A stretch of DNA of 64,000 nt from Melieria omissa (GCA_963971225.1 OZ020267.1:31107298-31171297); one strand, 5' to 3'; shown: positions 22,878-34,161, counted from the stretch's first letter. The notes: generated from the letters alone by a model not told the origin. Numbers and translations: made by a program.

Positions 22878-25800
22878 TTACAATGAATCTTCTTCTAGCT
22901 TATCATCTAAAAATTCATAATCTGTACATTCATCACTTAAATTATCACCATCTGTGTTGCCTTCTGAGTCCGTTTCAACTGGCCTACCTCGAGGTTCCAA
23001 CCATTTCTTCATTCTAGACGAATCAATTACATTGTCATATGGCATCTGAGTAACCTGACAATTTTCAACATCCGTAACAACATAACGATCATGACCTAAT
23101 TGCTTACGAACTACATAAGGGCCTCTGTACTTCTGAATTAGCTTCTTATTCTTCCCTACCGTAGTGTCTACATTTTTAACCACAACTAAATCTCCTGGTT
23201 CAAATTGTTTCGCTGGCCTATGGCTCCTCTCGTAATATTTCTGATTGTACAACTGAGACTTCTGTATTGCAAGCTCTGCCTGCTCCCTTATTTCGGACAA
23301 ATTAACTTCTTCTCTTGAATACACATCATGCAAATACTCCGTCAATTCATCAACTACTTTGCCGCGCTGCTCAACGCCAAAAAGCAGCTTACTAGGGGTC
23401 GTCTTTGTGGCACAGTGTACAGTATTATTCATTGCAAACTCGACATCCGTCAGTTTCTGTTTCCAATCTACATGGTTTATAGGGTCAGTCGTTTTGGCCA
23501 ATATTGCTTTCAACACCCGATTCACCCTCTCAACCTGACCATTCGACTGTGGCGAAGCTACCGCATTCAAAACATGTACAATGTTATTGTTCCCGCAAAA
23601 ATCCCTAAACTCCGATGACGTAAAAGCTGTGCCCCGATCATCTATGATTCTTCTGGGACGACTGTATTCAACAAAATATCTCTTCAACGCACAAATCGAT
23701 TCTTTCGCACTACTATTCGTAGCATACATTTTGACAAATTTTGTGAAAGCATCAATCACCACAAACACATGTTTATGCTTTGAGTTCACACTCTCCAATG
23801 GCCCGAAATGGTCAATGTGCACTGTATCGAACGGTTCTGGCTTCTTTGGAATACTATATATATTACGCTCATTGCTTCTAGGCGACGTCGAATAATAAAT
23901 GCACTTCAAACAATTTCTGATGAACACATTCAGCTTTTCGCGCATACGGGGAAACCAATAATGCTTCCGAATCTGATTTGCACATTTCTCAATACCCAAA
24001 TGACCATATTTCTCATGTATCAATCGCATAATGTTCTCTTCCATCTCACCCGGCACATACAACTGTCGATTCTGACCACTGACACGAAAGACTAACCCAT
24101 TCTCCAACTCATATCCTGGCACTTCCCCTTGCTCTAATTCTTCCCGCAGTTTATGAATCACAGGATCACGCGTCTGTATAATCTGAATGTTCAAATCAAC
24201 CTCATTCTCCTCAATACTACACACAGCTGACAACCGGCTCAATGCATCAACATGCTGCATCTGTTCACCCTTTCGGTGTCGAACTGAAAAATCAAACCCG
24301 GCGAGACCCAATGTCCATCTGGCAATTCTTGGATTAATTGTTTTCTTCTCCAATGTCAAGACCAAAGAGTTGCAATCAGTCACAACTACAAACGGAATTC
24401 CATCCAACATAGTCCGGAATCTTTCCAATGCATTCACAATTGCCAATGTTTCCAACTCAAAGCTATGATAACGCGACTCCGGATCCGTCGTTGTTTTCGA
24501 ATAAAATGCCACTGGGTGAAACCTGCCGTCATCTTGCTTCTGTAACAGTATAGCACCATACCCTCGCGAACTTGCATCCGTATGCAACTCTGTCTCCCGC
24601 CCTGAATCAAAGACACACAGTACAGGGGGCTCAGTCAATTTAGATTTCAAGGTCTCAAACGCATTCCTACACTCTTCTGTCCATTCAAACTTTACACCTT
24701 TTCGCGTCAAATAACTCAATGGGCGCGCAATCTGAGAAAAATTATACACAAATCGTCTAAAATATGAAAAAAGACCCACCGCCCTCTGCACCTCCTTTAT
24801 GTTGGTAGGTACTGCGTAATTCTTTATCGCTACCAAATGATCTTCATTCGGACGAATCCCCCGTTCACTCACACAGTAGCCTAAATACTTCAATTCTCTA
24901 TATGCAAATTTGCACTTCTTCAGATTCAAGCACAATCCAGCCCCTGACAATAATTTCAAAACTTCTGCCAAAACCACATAATGTTCCTCAATAGTCTTCG
25001 TGGCAATGTTAATATCATCTAAATACACCACAATCCTCTTCGCATCAATCAACGGCCGCAACACTAAATTAATAAACCGCTGGAACACTGGTGGAGCATT
25101 AGTCAAACCAAATGGCATAAACCGATACTCATACTGTCCCATCGGAGTCACAAACGCAGTTATCGGTATCGATTCCTCATGCATCGGCACCTGGTGAAAC
25201 CCATTCCTCAAGTCCAACGTACTGAAGAAACTCTTCCCACCCAAATATTCAATACAATCCTCAACTAACGGCAACGGATAATGATCTCTGACAGTCAACT
25301 TATTCAACGCCCGATAGTCAACACACATTCTCAATTCACCGTTCTTCTTCCGCACTAACACAATCGGAGACGCGTATGGAGACGCACTTGGCTGAATAAT
25401 GCCCTGAGCCAACAAATCATCAATTGTCTTCTGTACTTCTGTCTTTTCCCTATATGACAACCGGCGCGGACCACTGTACACCGGCGCATCACTCTTCAAC
25501 TGAATTTTCATGCAATAGCCACTCAACTTCCCCCCCTTGTTCTTCATTTTCAAATAGTTCTCAAAAACAACTGATTTCAAAGCATCTGCATCTGTTATAG
25601 ACAAGTTTTCGTCCACATCAATTAGATCACCAATTTCATCCATCTCAGTTGCACCTACCATCAATATTACTTCATCATACAAATTCAAGTCTTCTGTTCC
25701 AACTAAATTTACAACTCCGATACACGACTCAAGTCGAGTTTCACACAAATTCGAATCACCAATTACATTTACCTCTGCATTAACTGAATTAATTTCTGAC

Positions 25801-27614
25801 TTGCCACACTTATCATCTGATTTCAATAACTTAACTCTGTTTGGAACCTCTGTTATCTTAACTACTGGACTCTTTAATAAATTAAACAACTTAAGTGCAC
25901 TGATATTCAACGGAACTTCATTTTTATTGGCATTATTAATCTCCAGCAGAGTACGTCTACTATATCTCACTGTGTCCATTTGGCACAGGCTTATATTCAT
26001 TGCCTTAAGTAAATCGCGTCCAAAAAGTAGGGGCACCACTGCCTCTTCATCTGGCAAAACAAACAAATTATGGTCAAATTTACGGTTATCAAACACAATT
26101 TTACAAGTCACAAGGCCGTACGTACTTAAATTCATATTTCCCATCCCCCGATACTCTGTCACAGTCAATTCACCCGTCACCTCAAATGGCACAAGAGAAC
26201 GCTTCACGAAACTAGTCGGACTGCCATTATCAAATAAAGCAAAACACGGAATTAATTCAGTGCACTTATTCTGTTTCAAAAAGGCAACACTTACAAGATT
26301 TCGGTGTTTCAGCTGTCGGGCTAAACGTCGGACCTCCTCTACCTCCGTCAATGGCGTCCCTGCCTCCCACTCCTCGACCTCTGCTACTGGCTGCTGTTGT
26401 TTCGGTACGGCTGGCATCCGTGTTTGCGTCTGGTTTAGTGTTGTATTCTGCATCCGACTACGACGTGGGCACTGCTGGCGCATGTGGCCTACTTCATGGC
26501 ATATGAAACACGAGTTCGGTGGGCGTCGCGGGGCCCCGCACGCACTTTGATAGTGCCCATATTGAAAACAGTTGTAACACCTGACGGCCGACAAATCCGT
26601 GACTTTTGCAGCTGTGTTAGCAACTGGCACTGTTGTATACGACCTCGGCCTAGGCACGGCACCCGACATGACACTGATCTTCGGCACAACCACTGGCGCA
26701 GCTGCCCGACGCTTCTTCTCGTAACGCTCCATCAACCCCTTCAATTCACGCAAGGAAGTGGCACTGTACAGCATCGAAACCATATTCGTATCGTCGTTAA
26801 GCCCCTCGATGATAATGTCGATTAGGTCCGTTTCTGACACATCGGCGCGGCTGGCAATGTACTGCATCTCAACAATATATTGTCGTGGTGTTTCGTCTGG
26901 TCTCAGGACACGGGCACGTAACTGTTGCAGCACATCTCGAACCGTGAATATACGACGGTATTCAGTCATCAAAGCCATCCTTAGCTCACCATAGCTGCGA
27001 ACACGAGTTATGTCCGCGAACCGCTTCGCTTGCCCAGTTATCAGATGTCGTGCGGCAACCAGCTGGTCTCGCTCACTGTACTGGAAACTCTCGAACACAT
27101 TCTCCAAGTCGGCCAACCATTTGCTAACGTCCTGCAACTCCGAACCATCAAATTTGCTCATCATCGCGTCCAGTACACCCAGGTCGATTCTACGACTCTC
27201 GAACTCGTTCAACTCACGCTGCAGCTGGACAAGCTCACGTTTCTTGCGCATGATCGCCAACTGCCGATCTAACTCAGCCTCTTCAGCCTCAGTACTGGTC
27301 ACATTCACCACACTCCCTGCATCAACTGTATCATCTTCTGTATCTGGCACATTCATGGGTCGCTCCCTCTGGCTGGCCCCTGGCATCTGTCGTCTAGTCG
27401 TCTGCACACTCTGGCTGGCATCTGGCATCTGTTGATTCAGCGGAACATCAGGCTCGCTATCCGCTCTGGCCGCTCTTCCGCTACCTCCGACACGACCTGC
27501 TACCGCTTGTTCATACACTGTCCGCAACTGAACCATCGTGGCGTCTTCCTCGAATTCAGCTCCCGCAGCCCGTAGTGCAGCAATAACCGCATTGCGCGTT
27601 AATTTGTTCGCCAT
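22878..27614 (-). CDS. Gag-Pol polyprotein of the LTR retrotransposon
   Basis: One 1578-residue frame. Gag occupies about 1-390, with a coiled/helical region (110-300) and two CCHC zinc knuckles at 346-359 and 369-382. An aspartic protease follows with DNG at 462-464; the usual triad is DTG or DSG, so DNG is unusual. Reverse transcriptase spans about 705-880 with the catalytic YLDD at 864-867. RNase H spans about 1009-1085 (HTDASSRGYG, then D1080). Integrase begins with an HHCC zinc domain at 1200-1238, then the DDE core with likely D1268, D1326 and E1362, and a GPY/F-like C-terminal module. Fused Gag-Pol without a frameshift means all proteins come from one translation product. There are no stops or frameshifts, so the copy appears coding-competent. 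Confidence 0.97.
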   Translation of the reverse strand: MANKLTRNAVIAALRAAGAEFEEDATMVQLRTVYEQAVAGRVGGSGRAARADSEPDVPLNQQMPDASQSVQTTRRQMPGASQRERPMNVPDTEDDTVDAGSVVNVTSTEAEEAELDRQLAIMRKKRELVQLQRELNEFESRRIDLGVLDAMMSKFDGSELQDVSKWLADLENVFESFQYSERDQLVAARHLITGQAKRFADITRVRSYGELRMALMTEYRRIFTVRDVLQQLRARVLRPDETPRQYIVEMQYIASRADVSETDLIDIIIEGLNDDTNMVSMLYSATSLRELKGLMERYEKKRRAAAPVVVPKISVMSGAVPRPRSYTTVPVANTAAKVTDLSAVRCYNCFQYGHYQSACGAPRRPPNSCFICHEVGHMRQQCPRRSRMQNTTLNQTQTRMPAVPKQQQPVAEVEEWEAGTPLTEVEEVRRLARQLKHRNLVSVAFLKQNKCTELIPCFALFDNGSPTSFVKRSLVPFEVTGELTVTEYRGMGNMNLSTYGLVTCKIVFDNRKFDHNLFVLPDEEAVVPLLFGRDLLKAMNISLCQMDTVRYSRRTLLEINNANKNEVPLNISALKLFNLLKSPVVKITEVPNRVKLLKSDDKCGKSEINSVNAEVNVIGDSNLCETRLESCIGVVNLVGTEDLNLYDEVILMVGATEMDEIGDLIDVDENLSITDADALKSVVFENYLKMKNKGGKLSGYCMKIQLKSDAPVYSGPRRLSYREKTEVQKTIDDLLAQGIIQPSASPYASPIVLVRKKNGELRMCVDYRALNKLTVRDHYPLPLVEDCIEYLGGKSFFSTLDLRNGFHQVPMHEESIPITAFVTPMGQYEYRFMPFGLTNAPPVFQRFINLVLRPLIDAKRIVVYLDDINIATKTIEEHYVVLAEVLKLLSGAGLCLNLKKCKFAYRELKYLGYCVSERGIRPNEDHLVAIKNYAVPTNIKEVQRAVGLFSYFRRFVYNFSQIARPLSYLTRKGVKFEWTEECRNAFETLKSKLTEPPVLCVFDSGRETELHTDASSRGYGAILLQKQDDGRFHPVAFYSKTTTDPESRYHSFELETLAIVNALERFRTMLDGIPFVVVTDCNSLVLTLEKKTINPRIARWTLGLAGFDFSVRHRKGEQMQHVDALSRLSAVCSIEENEVDLNIQIIQTRDPVIHKLREELEQGEVPGYELENGLVFRVSGQNRQLYVPGEMEENIMRLIHEKYGHLGIEKCANQIRKHYWFPRMREKLNVFIRNCLKCIYYSTSPRSNERNIYSIPKKPEPFDTVHIDHFGPLESVNSKHKHVFVVIDAFTKFVKMYATNSSAKESICALKRYFVEYSRPRRIIDDRGTAFTSSEFRDFCGNNNIVHVLNAVASPQSNGQVERVNRVLKAILAKTTDPINHVDWKQKLTDVEFAMNNTVHCATKTTPSKLLFGVEQRGKVVDELTEYLHDVYSREEVNLSEIREQAELAIQKSQLYNQKYYERSHRPAKQFEPGDLVVVKNVDTTVGKNKKLIQKYRGPYVVRKQLGHDRYVVTDVENCQVTQMPYDNVIDSSRMKKWLEPRGRPVETDSEGNTDGDNLSDECTDYEFLDDKLEEDSL

Positions 27615-27679
27615 TGAACCACAATAACTTTAGAACTTAGATAGAAAAAAAATTCCTGCTCGAACCCCACACTTGACGT

Positions 27680-27903
27680 TGTAATGAGCACTGGGATGGA
27701 TTTAAGTCCTTTTGATATAAACAACTGTGTAAACTTTTAAGACAAACTTTATTTGCGTGTTCTAACAATGGCGTCACAAGTAAAAGTAAAAAGTAAAGGA
27801 CCAGCATGAACTTAGCTGCAAGCCCGAGTTGCCACACTGCTTGACAAGCCCAACCACAACAGGGTTGCATTCACCATGGCACCACCTCCACCAATACACT
27901 ACA
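27680..27903 (-). repeat. 5' LTR of the retrotransposon
   Basis: 224 bp, identical by eye to the 3' LTR. It begins with TG and ends with CA on either strand and should carry the promoter for the minus-strand transcript that encodes Gag-Pol. Confidence 0.95.
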
Positions 27904-28082
27904 CTTTAGCGTTTTATTATGATCAAATAGAATGGGTTGGAGGCATTGGTAGAGGAAGGATTCAGCCAAGTGACGAAAATGAACGAAATAGCAAAATGAT
28001 AGAAACCATAGAAAGAGGAATTAGATTTGAGAAAAACTCCCCTTATTGTGGTGTGCCAGAACTGGCCTTTTTTAACGTATAG
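27904..28082 (+). other. Open frame fragment flanking the retrotransposon
   Basis: A 59-codon open frame without its own ATG runs from the LTR edge to a stop at 28080-28082. It has protein-like composition (for example EWVGGIGRGRIQPSDENE). It could be the 3' end of an old gene or transposase cut by the insertion. Across the junction it joins in frame to an ATG inside the LTR, giving a 68-residue antisense-strand reading frame. No family is recognised. Confidence 0.3.
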
Positions 28083-28141
28083 TCTTTAACCTTTAACTCC
28101 GTAATGCCTCAAAATATGTAATTTTTCAAATATACTGCATA

Positions 28142-28679
28142 TTAACCCATATTGGCCCAGTGTTCGAATAATCGAACAGTAAATTTTAGCATTTTCCGTA
28201 ACTTTTTTTTGAGCGCTTTTTTAAACTTTCAACGCGAAAGTTTTGCATGATATGATGGTATGATTTGTAATGTGGTATTATATGACTTAGTAGGGGATAT
28301 TTTGGGGTAAATATATTCATTTTTCACAGCTCTCCCAGTTGTATGAATTCCTTAAACAAAAGGTAATTTTTGACATAATTTCAAAAGCATCGAAAAACAT
28401 TAAAAAACAATAATATTTAAAAAAGTAACTATGCAGTCTTGTTAAAAATTGATCAAACTCTTGAAAACATATTTACACTTTTCGCATAAAACTAATATTA
28501 TAGCCAGAATATATATGTATATTTATTTGTTCGATTATTCAAACACCAAATATCTCAAAAACAAAAACACGGATAATTTTTTGACCTCAAATTTGAATTG
28601 TCCAACCTCATTTAACCTTAAAAAAAAAACTGTTTCATTCGAATATTGACAAAAAAAATCGCTGGGCTTATAAGGTTAA
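28142..28679. mobile_element. TTAA-flanked MITE
   Basis: 538 bp between TTAA at 28142-28145 and 28676-28679. Termini TTAACCCATATTGGCCCAG and, inverted, TTAACCTTATAAGCCCAG match at most positions. A short hairpin (GTTCGA/TCGAAC) lies just inside the left end. Non-coding, piggyBac-type by its target site. Confidence 0.65.
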
Positions 28680-28815
28680 ATCGCTCAAAAATGTAATCGC
28701 AAAATTCAAAAAAGGAATTCCAGCACATTCGGGTTAAGCAGGCGCGCGATCATTTGAAGCGATAGCGCGTTATCTTGAAAACCTTTTGTTGATATTTAAA
28801 AATATATTTTTTAAG

Positions 28816-29080
28816 TTACAACAATTCTGTGGTCGATAGCAGTAACCGCCTAAGTCGAAAATTGCTGTTTCGAGCAATCTCGTTTTGAAGTTTTAGCGCG
28901 TAGTGTGTTCGTTATGGGAATGCGAATAGGTTTTTATTAATAACTTTTTTGTTTTAAAGTTACAAACTTACGTGGAGCACAGTCAAGGGAACGTGGTGGC
29001 ATCCATAACTCAATTTCTACTTCAGTCGACTTAAGCGGTTATTGCTTTTGATCATCGAATTATCTTGGGTTACGAAACAA
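28816..29080. repeat. Foldback/palindromic repeat, copy 1
   Basis: Outer segments at about 28819-28865 and 29025-29075 are inverted copies (GCAGTAACCGCCTAAGTCGA against TCGACTTAAGCGGTTATTGC). A clearer copy of the same family, in the opposite orientation, is at 59411-59804. Confidence 0.7.
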
Positions 29081-29085
29081 TTCAG

Positions 29086-30849
29086 TTTCATATTGCTTAG
29101 ACTTATTAATTTTTATTAATTTTTCATCACCAAAATTTATTAAGTGCGGTCAATTGAAGCCAAAAAATGCATTTAATGTTTTTGGCTTCCAAAAAACTTT
29201 GCTTTTTTTCTTCATTTTGAAAATTTTAGCAGTCTACAAAAACAAATAATTTACGCACTCATCATTTATCAGAAATAAAATTCAAATGAAAACCTACTCA
29301 TTGCATTAAAACAAGAAATTCTTCGATAATCACTATAATACTTTTTTATTGAGATTTTCTTTTATCAGTTTTTAATCTTTTTTTGTTTCACTTTCAGTTT
29401 TACATAATTTTTATATCACACATAAAGGTAAATAGTAGTATTTTTTGTTGCTGTCTTAACGGGTTAAGTATATGCATGCACAACATATATGTGTATACAC
29501 ATATGTTTGCCTATATGCACGTTTGCAATTGCGTTTGCATATCTATGAAACACTTGGCTAATAACAAGATTTATCTGGTCATTTATTACTACAAAACTAT
29601 TGTTAGCGTTAGTCTTTTAGATAAATGTTTGCTCGAAGCAGGTAAACATGAGGCTGAAGTACATAAAGTTTCAATAGAGTCGGCAAAATTCAAATCTCAT
29701 TTGAGTCTCTGTGTCGTATGCATCGTTCCCGTTCGCTTGCGCCGTGCAATTGAGTCGCCAGAACAGCGTTTTGCACATTTTTAATGTTATTTTTTTAGTT
29801 TTTTTTTCAAATTTTCAATTTACAATTGTAAAATATAAATTCTTTATATTTTTTTATTGCATCGTCTGCATTTTGCTTCGATCTTCTTTGCTAGTTAAAC
29901 ATAACATCATTATCTTTATATAATTTTTTTGCTTGCAAATTTTTCACATTACATTGATTTTATTGATTTTTTTAAATTTTAAATTACAAATAATTTTACA
30001 ATTTCCACTAAAAGCTAAATAACGTAGAGATGGGGTAAGCGAAAATTACACTGAATGTAAAACACTCAGCGGCAGCGGGACAACTGCCGTACAACAGTTC
30101 GTCGAAACAATGTACAAATGTAAAAATACGGCGAAATCACAAAAATGTTGCTGCGTTTAAAGTTCGACTGAATGTTTGTGTGGGGATTGATTTCGATTTT
30201 CGATTTTTTTCCAATATCAATTTTCTTAATTTATCACTTGTGTTGCATAATTTTTTTTTTTTTAACAAACAAAAGATTGAAACATTCACTTGCGTTTATT
30301 GCGTGGCAATTGTATGTTGTTTGCAGTGCAGCTATGGTGATGGCGGAGAAAAGGGGGCGGGGCGGTGCGTGCGCATGAAAATTATAAATATACATTAAAT
30401 TAAATTTAAAGCAATTTGTACGTTGGACTTGCAACAGAGCTAAAACAAATTTAGCTTACAAATTTTGTAACTAACGCAGGAGTACAAAAGTTAAGCGTAA
30501 ATTATTGTAATTTAAAATTATTTAAATTTGATATTTTTTGGCTTTTTTTGTTGTTGAGAGTTTTTTCAGTTGTTGCTTTAAAATTTTTTTGTTTCCATTT
30601 TCACTTTTGTCTCTTCTGCCCGCGAACAGCAGCACGTGGACGAGTAAATGTTACCCGCGCGATGGCGATTGTGTGTGTGGCAAGAAGCACTTGGTTTTGT
30701 TGATTTTTTGTTGTTCTTTTTTTGTATGCTTTGTTATTCGGGTCTTGACATAAATTCTCAATTACTCATGTTGCAATGCGCTTTGATCGTCGTGTTCCTG
30801 TTGTCATGCACTCATTCATTCGTTCATTAAAAGCAGTTGGCCGGTGCGT
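29086..30849. other. AT-rich region downstream of Paip2
   Basis: It probably includes the 3' UTR of Paip2 (minus strand) towards 30850. No other gene is supported. The open frames are low-complexity. Confidence 0.4.
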
Positions 30850-31575
30850 TTATGATGTGCCCAAATCGATGATATGTTTCTGTGGAATGAACTCGGCGGC
30901 CAGGGGATTGAGTACGGAATGCTCTACATTGCAGTCGCTCACAGCGAGCGAGGATAGTGCGGCATTTAATTCTTCCGTTCTACAACAAACAGCATGTCAA
31001 ATTATTGTATATTAAACTCTTAAACATGTTAGTGGCGATACGTAACTTTAATTCGACTAGAGAAGTTAAAATTCATTTAATATTCAGCAGCAGTTTATGC
31101 TGCCCCAAAAATATTTGTACTACAAACAAGTTATCGTATGTTAACATATTATGCTATATATACCTATATCAATTTCAATTTCTCATTCATTTCATAATAA
31201 GTATATGCGCCGATTTTCAGTGTAGTTCTGAGCATTTCAAGCTGGCACTTACTTTGACTTTTGCCATTCGGCTAATTCGGCCTCCAGTTCATCTTCCAGC
31301 ATTGCCTCGATGCACTCCTTCATAATATCCTCCTCTTCGAGACGTTGCAATTCCTGCAACAACACAAACCAAACAATAGCAATTAATTATTTGGTTTTCT
31401 TAGTTGTATGCATTAGCGACACGGCACTTACGTTCTTGTCGAACTCCTCCTCATTCTCCATCCACAAGTACTCCGAGAAATCTGGCTCATCGTCTAAATC
31501 TGATAACGAATCATCCTCCTCCACTACGTATTCGAATTGGTCGGACCAATCATTTGAAGGAACTTTCATAATCAT
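30850..31575 (-). CDS. Paip2: PABP-interacting protein 2 (Paip2)
   Basis: Three coding exons on the minus strand: 31575-31432, 31353-31253, 30979-30850, all GT-AG and in phase, giving 124 residues; human PAIP2 has 127. An acidic N-terminal segment contains FSEYLWMENEEEF, matching the PAM1 region of vertebrate Paip2 (AEYMWMENEEEF). A central Glu-rich helix follows. The C-terminal SVLNPLAAEFIPQ is a PAM2 motif with the key Leu, Ala, Phe and Pro that docks on the MLLE domain of poly(A)-binding protein. Paip2 displaces PABP from poly(A) and from eIF4G and so represses translation in the cytoplasm. A strong acceptor (TTCTTTTGCAG) ends at 31609, just upstream of the ATG, so at least one 5' UTR exon lies further upstream, perhaps near 33.3-33.9 kb. 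Confidence 0.96.
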
Positions 31576-31859
31576 TTTGTTTGTCAATTTTATGGGAAGC
31601 TTTTACAACTGCAAAAGAACGATTACACAAAATGTATCAAATTGACTTCGAGCATAGTTTGTACAATTTAGATAATTTTTTGGCAGGTTCCAAGTCGAGT
31701 TGAAACCTGCATTTTGTTGAGGTCTTTTATGTGGCTTATTTAATTAATTAATTCTTAAGCCTTTCTGAGCTTGAAGCTAGTTCAATGCTCTCGTCGGCGC
31801 TACTTATTTCTAAAAACAGTGTTTGCTTTTTGCCAGTTGGCGTCAGCAGCGGCTTTCAA

Positions 31860-32589
31860 TTAACCCTTTTGTAGCAGGTTTTTACTGGGGAAAGTTTAAA
31901 TTTTACGTCTTAGGTTTCTGTTTGGTTATATTAGCAACTTTCAATAAGAAATTTTTAATTGTTTGTACTCGGACCCTGTATTTTGGAGTGTTTTTCTATG
32001 AGAGCAACGGCATCGTTGTGACTGTAATAATTACTTAAACATACAAGTTTTTACGCATAGCGAAAATTTGAATATTTCTTCATTAACTTCAGCCAAAATT
32101 AAAAAAAAAGTATCTAAATTGAAAGAAAACGTCAAATTAGAAACTTATCTAATTTTTCTGCTTCTTCTTCCTTACTATGTCAAGATATACTATTAAAAAA
32201 CGTGTAAACTTTAATATTCTTCTTCTTTAAACTTTAATATTCAGTTTATTAATTTCGTATTTTTCCTAAGTCTTCAAACTATTCTAACGACCAACAAAAA
32301 ACTTCAGTCAAAATTAAAAAAAGTATCTAAATTGAAAGAAAACGTCAAATTAAAAAGTTATGTAAAGTTTTCTGCTTCTTCTTCCTTACTATGTCAAGAT
32401 ATACCATTAAAAAAACGTGTATACTTCTCTTCTTTAAACTTTAATATGCAGTCTATTAATTTTGTATTTTTCCTAAAACTTCAAACTATTTTAAGGACCA
32501 ACAAAAAATGTATTTTTGAAACCACAGAGGGTTCAGACGTCCACAAAGTAGCAATGTGCCATATGGCAACAAAATAGCGAAAGGGTTAA
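31860..32589. mobile_element. piggyBac-type MITE with internal duplication
   Basis: 730 bp from TTAA at 31860-31863 to TTAA at 32586-32589, with CCCTTT termini. An internal segment is directly duplicated (about 32086-32300 and 32301-32500, period ~215 bp). A 12-bp palindrome TGCCATATGGCA is at 32557-32568, near the right end. A partial second copy is at about 55050-55457. It lies in the probable 5' UTR intron or upstream region of Paip2. Confidence 0.8.
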
Positions 32590-33961
32590 TGCTTGCAGCG
32601 GTTGTTCGAGTGTGGGTATAAACTGCTTTGTTGTTTCACTCTGAACAGAGCCAGCAAATAGCTCTGAAACTGCTAAACTTGGCAACTTTCTTTGACTTTG
32701 ATGCTAATTTTACAAATTATTTAATGTGCGTTTATAAATGTGTGAAGCCTGTATCGATAACGGCTGTGTTGATTTTAAAAAGTTTCACAATATTCCGTAA
32801 ATTAACAAACCAGTTCGAATAGAAGCAACAATAACAAACGTGCCCCGAATAAATGGAAAAGCACAAAAAGTGCAAAGAAAAATCAACAAATTTGGTTGAC
32901 TGCTAAAAAAAATTCATACATTTTTTATTGGTGTGAAAATTATTTGAATATTTGTGAAACAAAAAATAATAAATAAGGATTGTTTTATTTATTTCTTGTT
33001 TCACTTATGTATTTATTGTTTATGTGTTTGCGGCGCAGTTGGCCAAAATCTATTTGCGGGCCAATGGCAGCAGCAACCGCTGCCACTCGCAACCACGATG
33101 ACTAATGCCAAAATGTTTGTTGTTTGTTTATCGGGCAAGAAGTGGCTCGACAAGCAGCAAAACACAAAACACACAACAAACCCGCTTACCAATGCTCGAA
33201 CAATACTAACAAAAATAGCAGCAACAGCAACAACAATTGGCAATAAGCACGTAACTTGGACACGCAAACGACGAGTGTTTATATGCAACGACAACTTGGC
33301 GGAATTGATAAGACGAAGAAGAAAATAAAACGCGCACAACCGAGTCGAAAATGATTTCGACAATTTGAATTTGTTGTTGATTTTTTTTCTTTTGGTTCTT
33401 ATGGTATCAGTCTGCTCGTTTGGCAGGTTGCGTTGTTTTTGTAAACAATAAATGGAATCAATTTTTAAAAATAATAACAAAGCGACTAGCGACGATGTTG
33501 AACTAAAATGCGACCATAATTAAGCGAAATAACAGCGAGAGACGCGTCAACACTCGAACGTGCGAGATGTTCAACTTAATTCAATGAAATGAAATAAGTG
33601 CGCGACAAGCTAATGAACGCGCATCGATGGACGACTGTGCGGCCCACCGGCTGTGGCTGTTGGTGCTGCTGCTACTGTTGTACGGGTCGAGAGACGAGTT
33701 CATGGATGTGTGTACATGTGGATGTGCTCGATCCGCTGAGTTGAACATTGAACGACGACGTGCAAAACGCAATGAACGTGCAACAATAATAGCGAAATCA
33801 AAATAAAGTAAACAAAAACAATGTTAGCGCCAAATATGACTGAGTAACAAGTAAATAAAAACTTAATGCTGCGCTACACTCGGCCATGTCTGGGTAACAG
33901 AAACTAAGCTAAACTGGCTTTAAGAATGATAGGGAATATTTTTTTTATAAAATTAAGTAAT
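32590..33961. other. Probable upstream/5' UTR region of Paip2
   Basis: 33.0-33.8 kb is richer in GC and CpG than the flanks and has CAA/CAG runs, which fits a promoter or 5' UTR. No coding exon is supported and the transcription start was not located. Confidence 0.35.
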
Positions 33962-33963
33962 TA

Positions 33964-34161
33964 CAGTGGTGTCTCGATAAAGTGAACTAATTATTGCAAG
34001 GCCTGTTCCCAATATTGAGGTTGTTCACTATATCAAGGATAAAATTTTTGTTCAAAAACTGGTTTTTTTTGCTCAAAATACACTTTTTGCTTGAAAATGT
34101 TGTTCCATATTTACAGGCTCGATTTCAAAATTTGGGTGTTCACTATACCCAGACACCACTG
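33964..34161. mobile_element. pogo/Tigger-like MITE
   Basis: 198 bp with TIRs CAGTGGTGTCTCGATAAAGT and, at the other end, CAGTGGTGTCTGGGTATAGT, flanked by TA at 33962-33963 and 34162-34163. The CAGT start, TA target and CTCGATAA-GTGAAC pattern resemble pogo/Tigger ends. Non-coding. Confidence 0.85.

Larger units (their letters stand above)
22615..27903 (-). mobile_element. Intact Ty3/gypsy-type LTR retrotransposon
   Basis: A 5289-bp element on the minus strand with two identical 224-bp LTRs and a 4-bp target duplication CTTT at 22611-22614 and 27904-27907. One uninterrupted Gag-Pol frame fills the interior and there is no env. The DNA just inside the 5' LTR contains GTGTGGGGTTCGAGC, which resembles a tRNA-Leu-type primer site but does not match perfectly and starts a few bases from the LTR. 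A single fused frame, short LTRs and 4-bp duplication suggest the Mdg3/Blastopia/Micropia lineage; this is an inference. LTR identity and the open frame point to a very recent insertion. Confidence 0.97.

Noticed and set aside
33013..33480. 155-codon minus-strand frame upstream of Paip2
   Set aside because: Composition is low-complexity, no ATG context is good, and it overlaps the probable Paip2 5' region.
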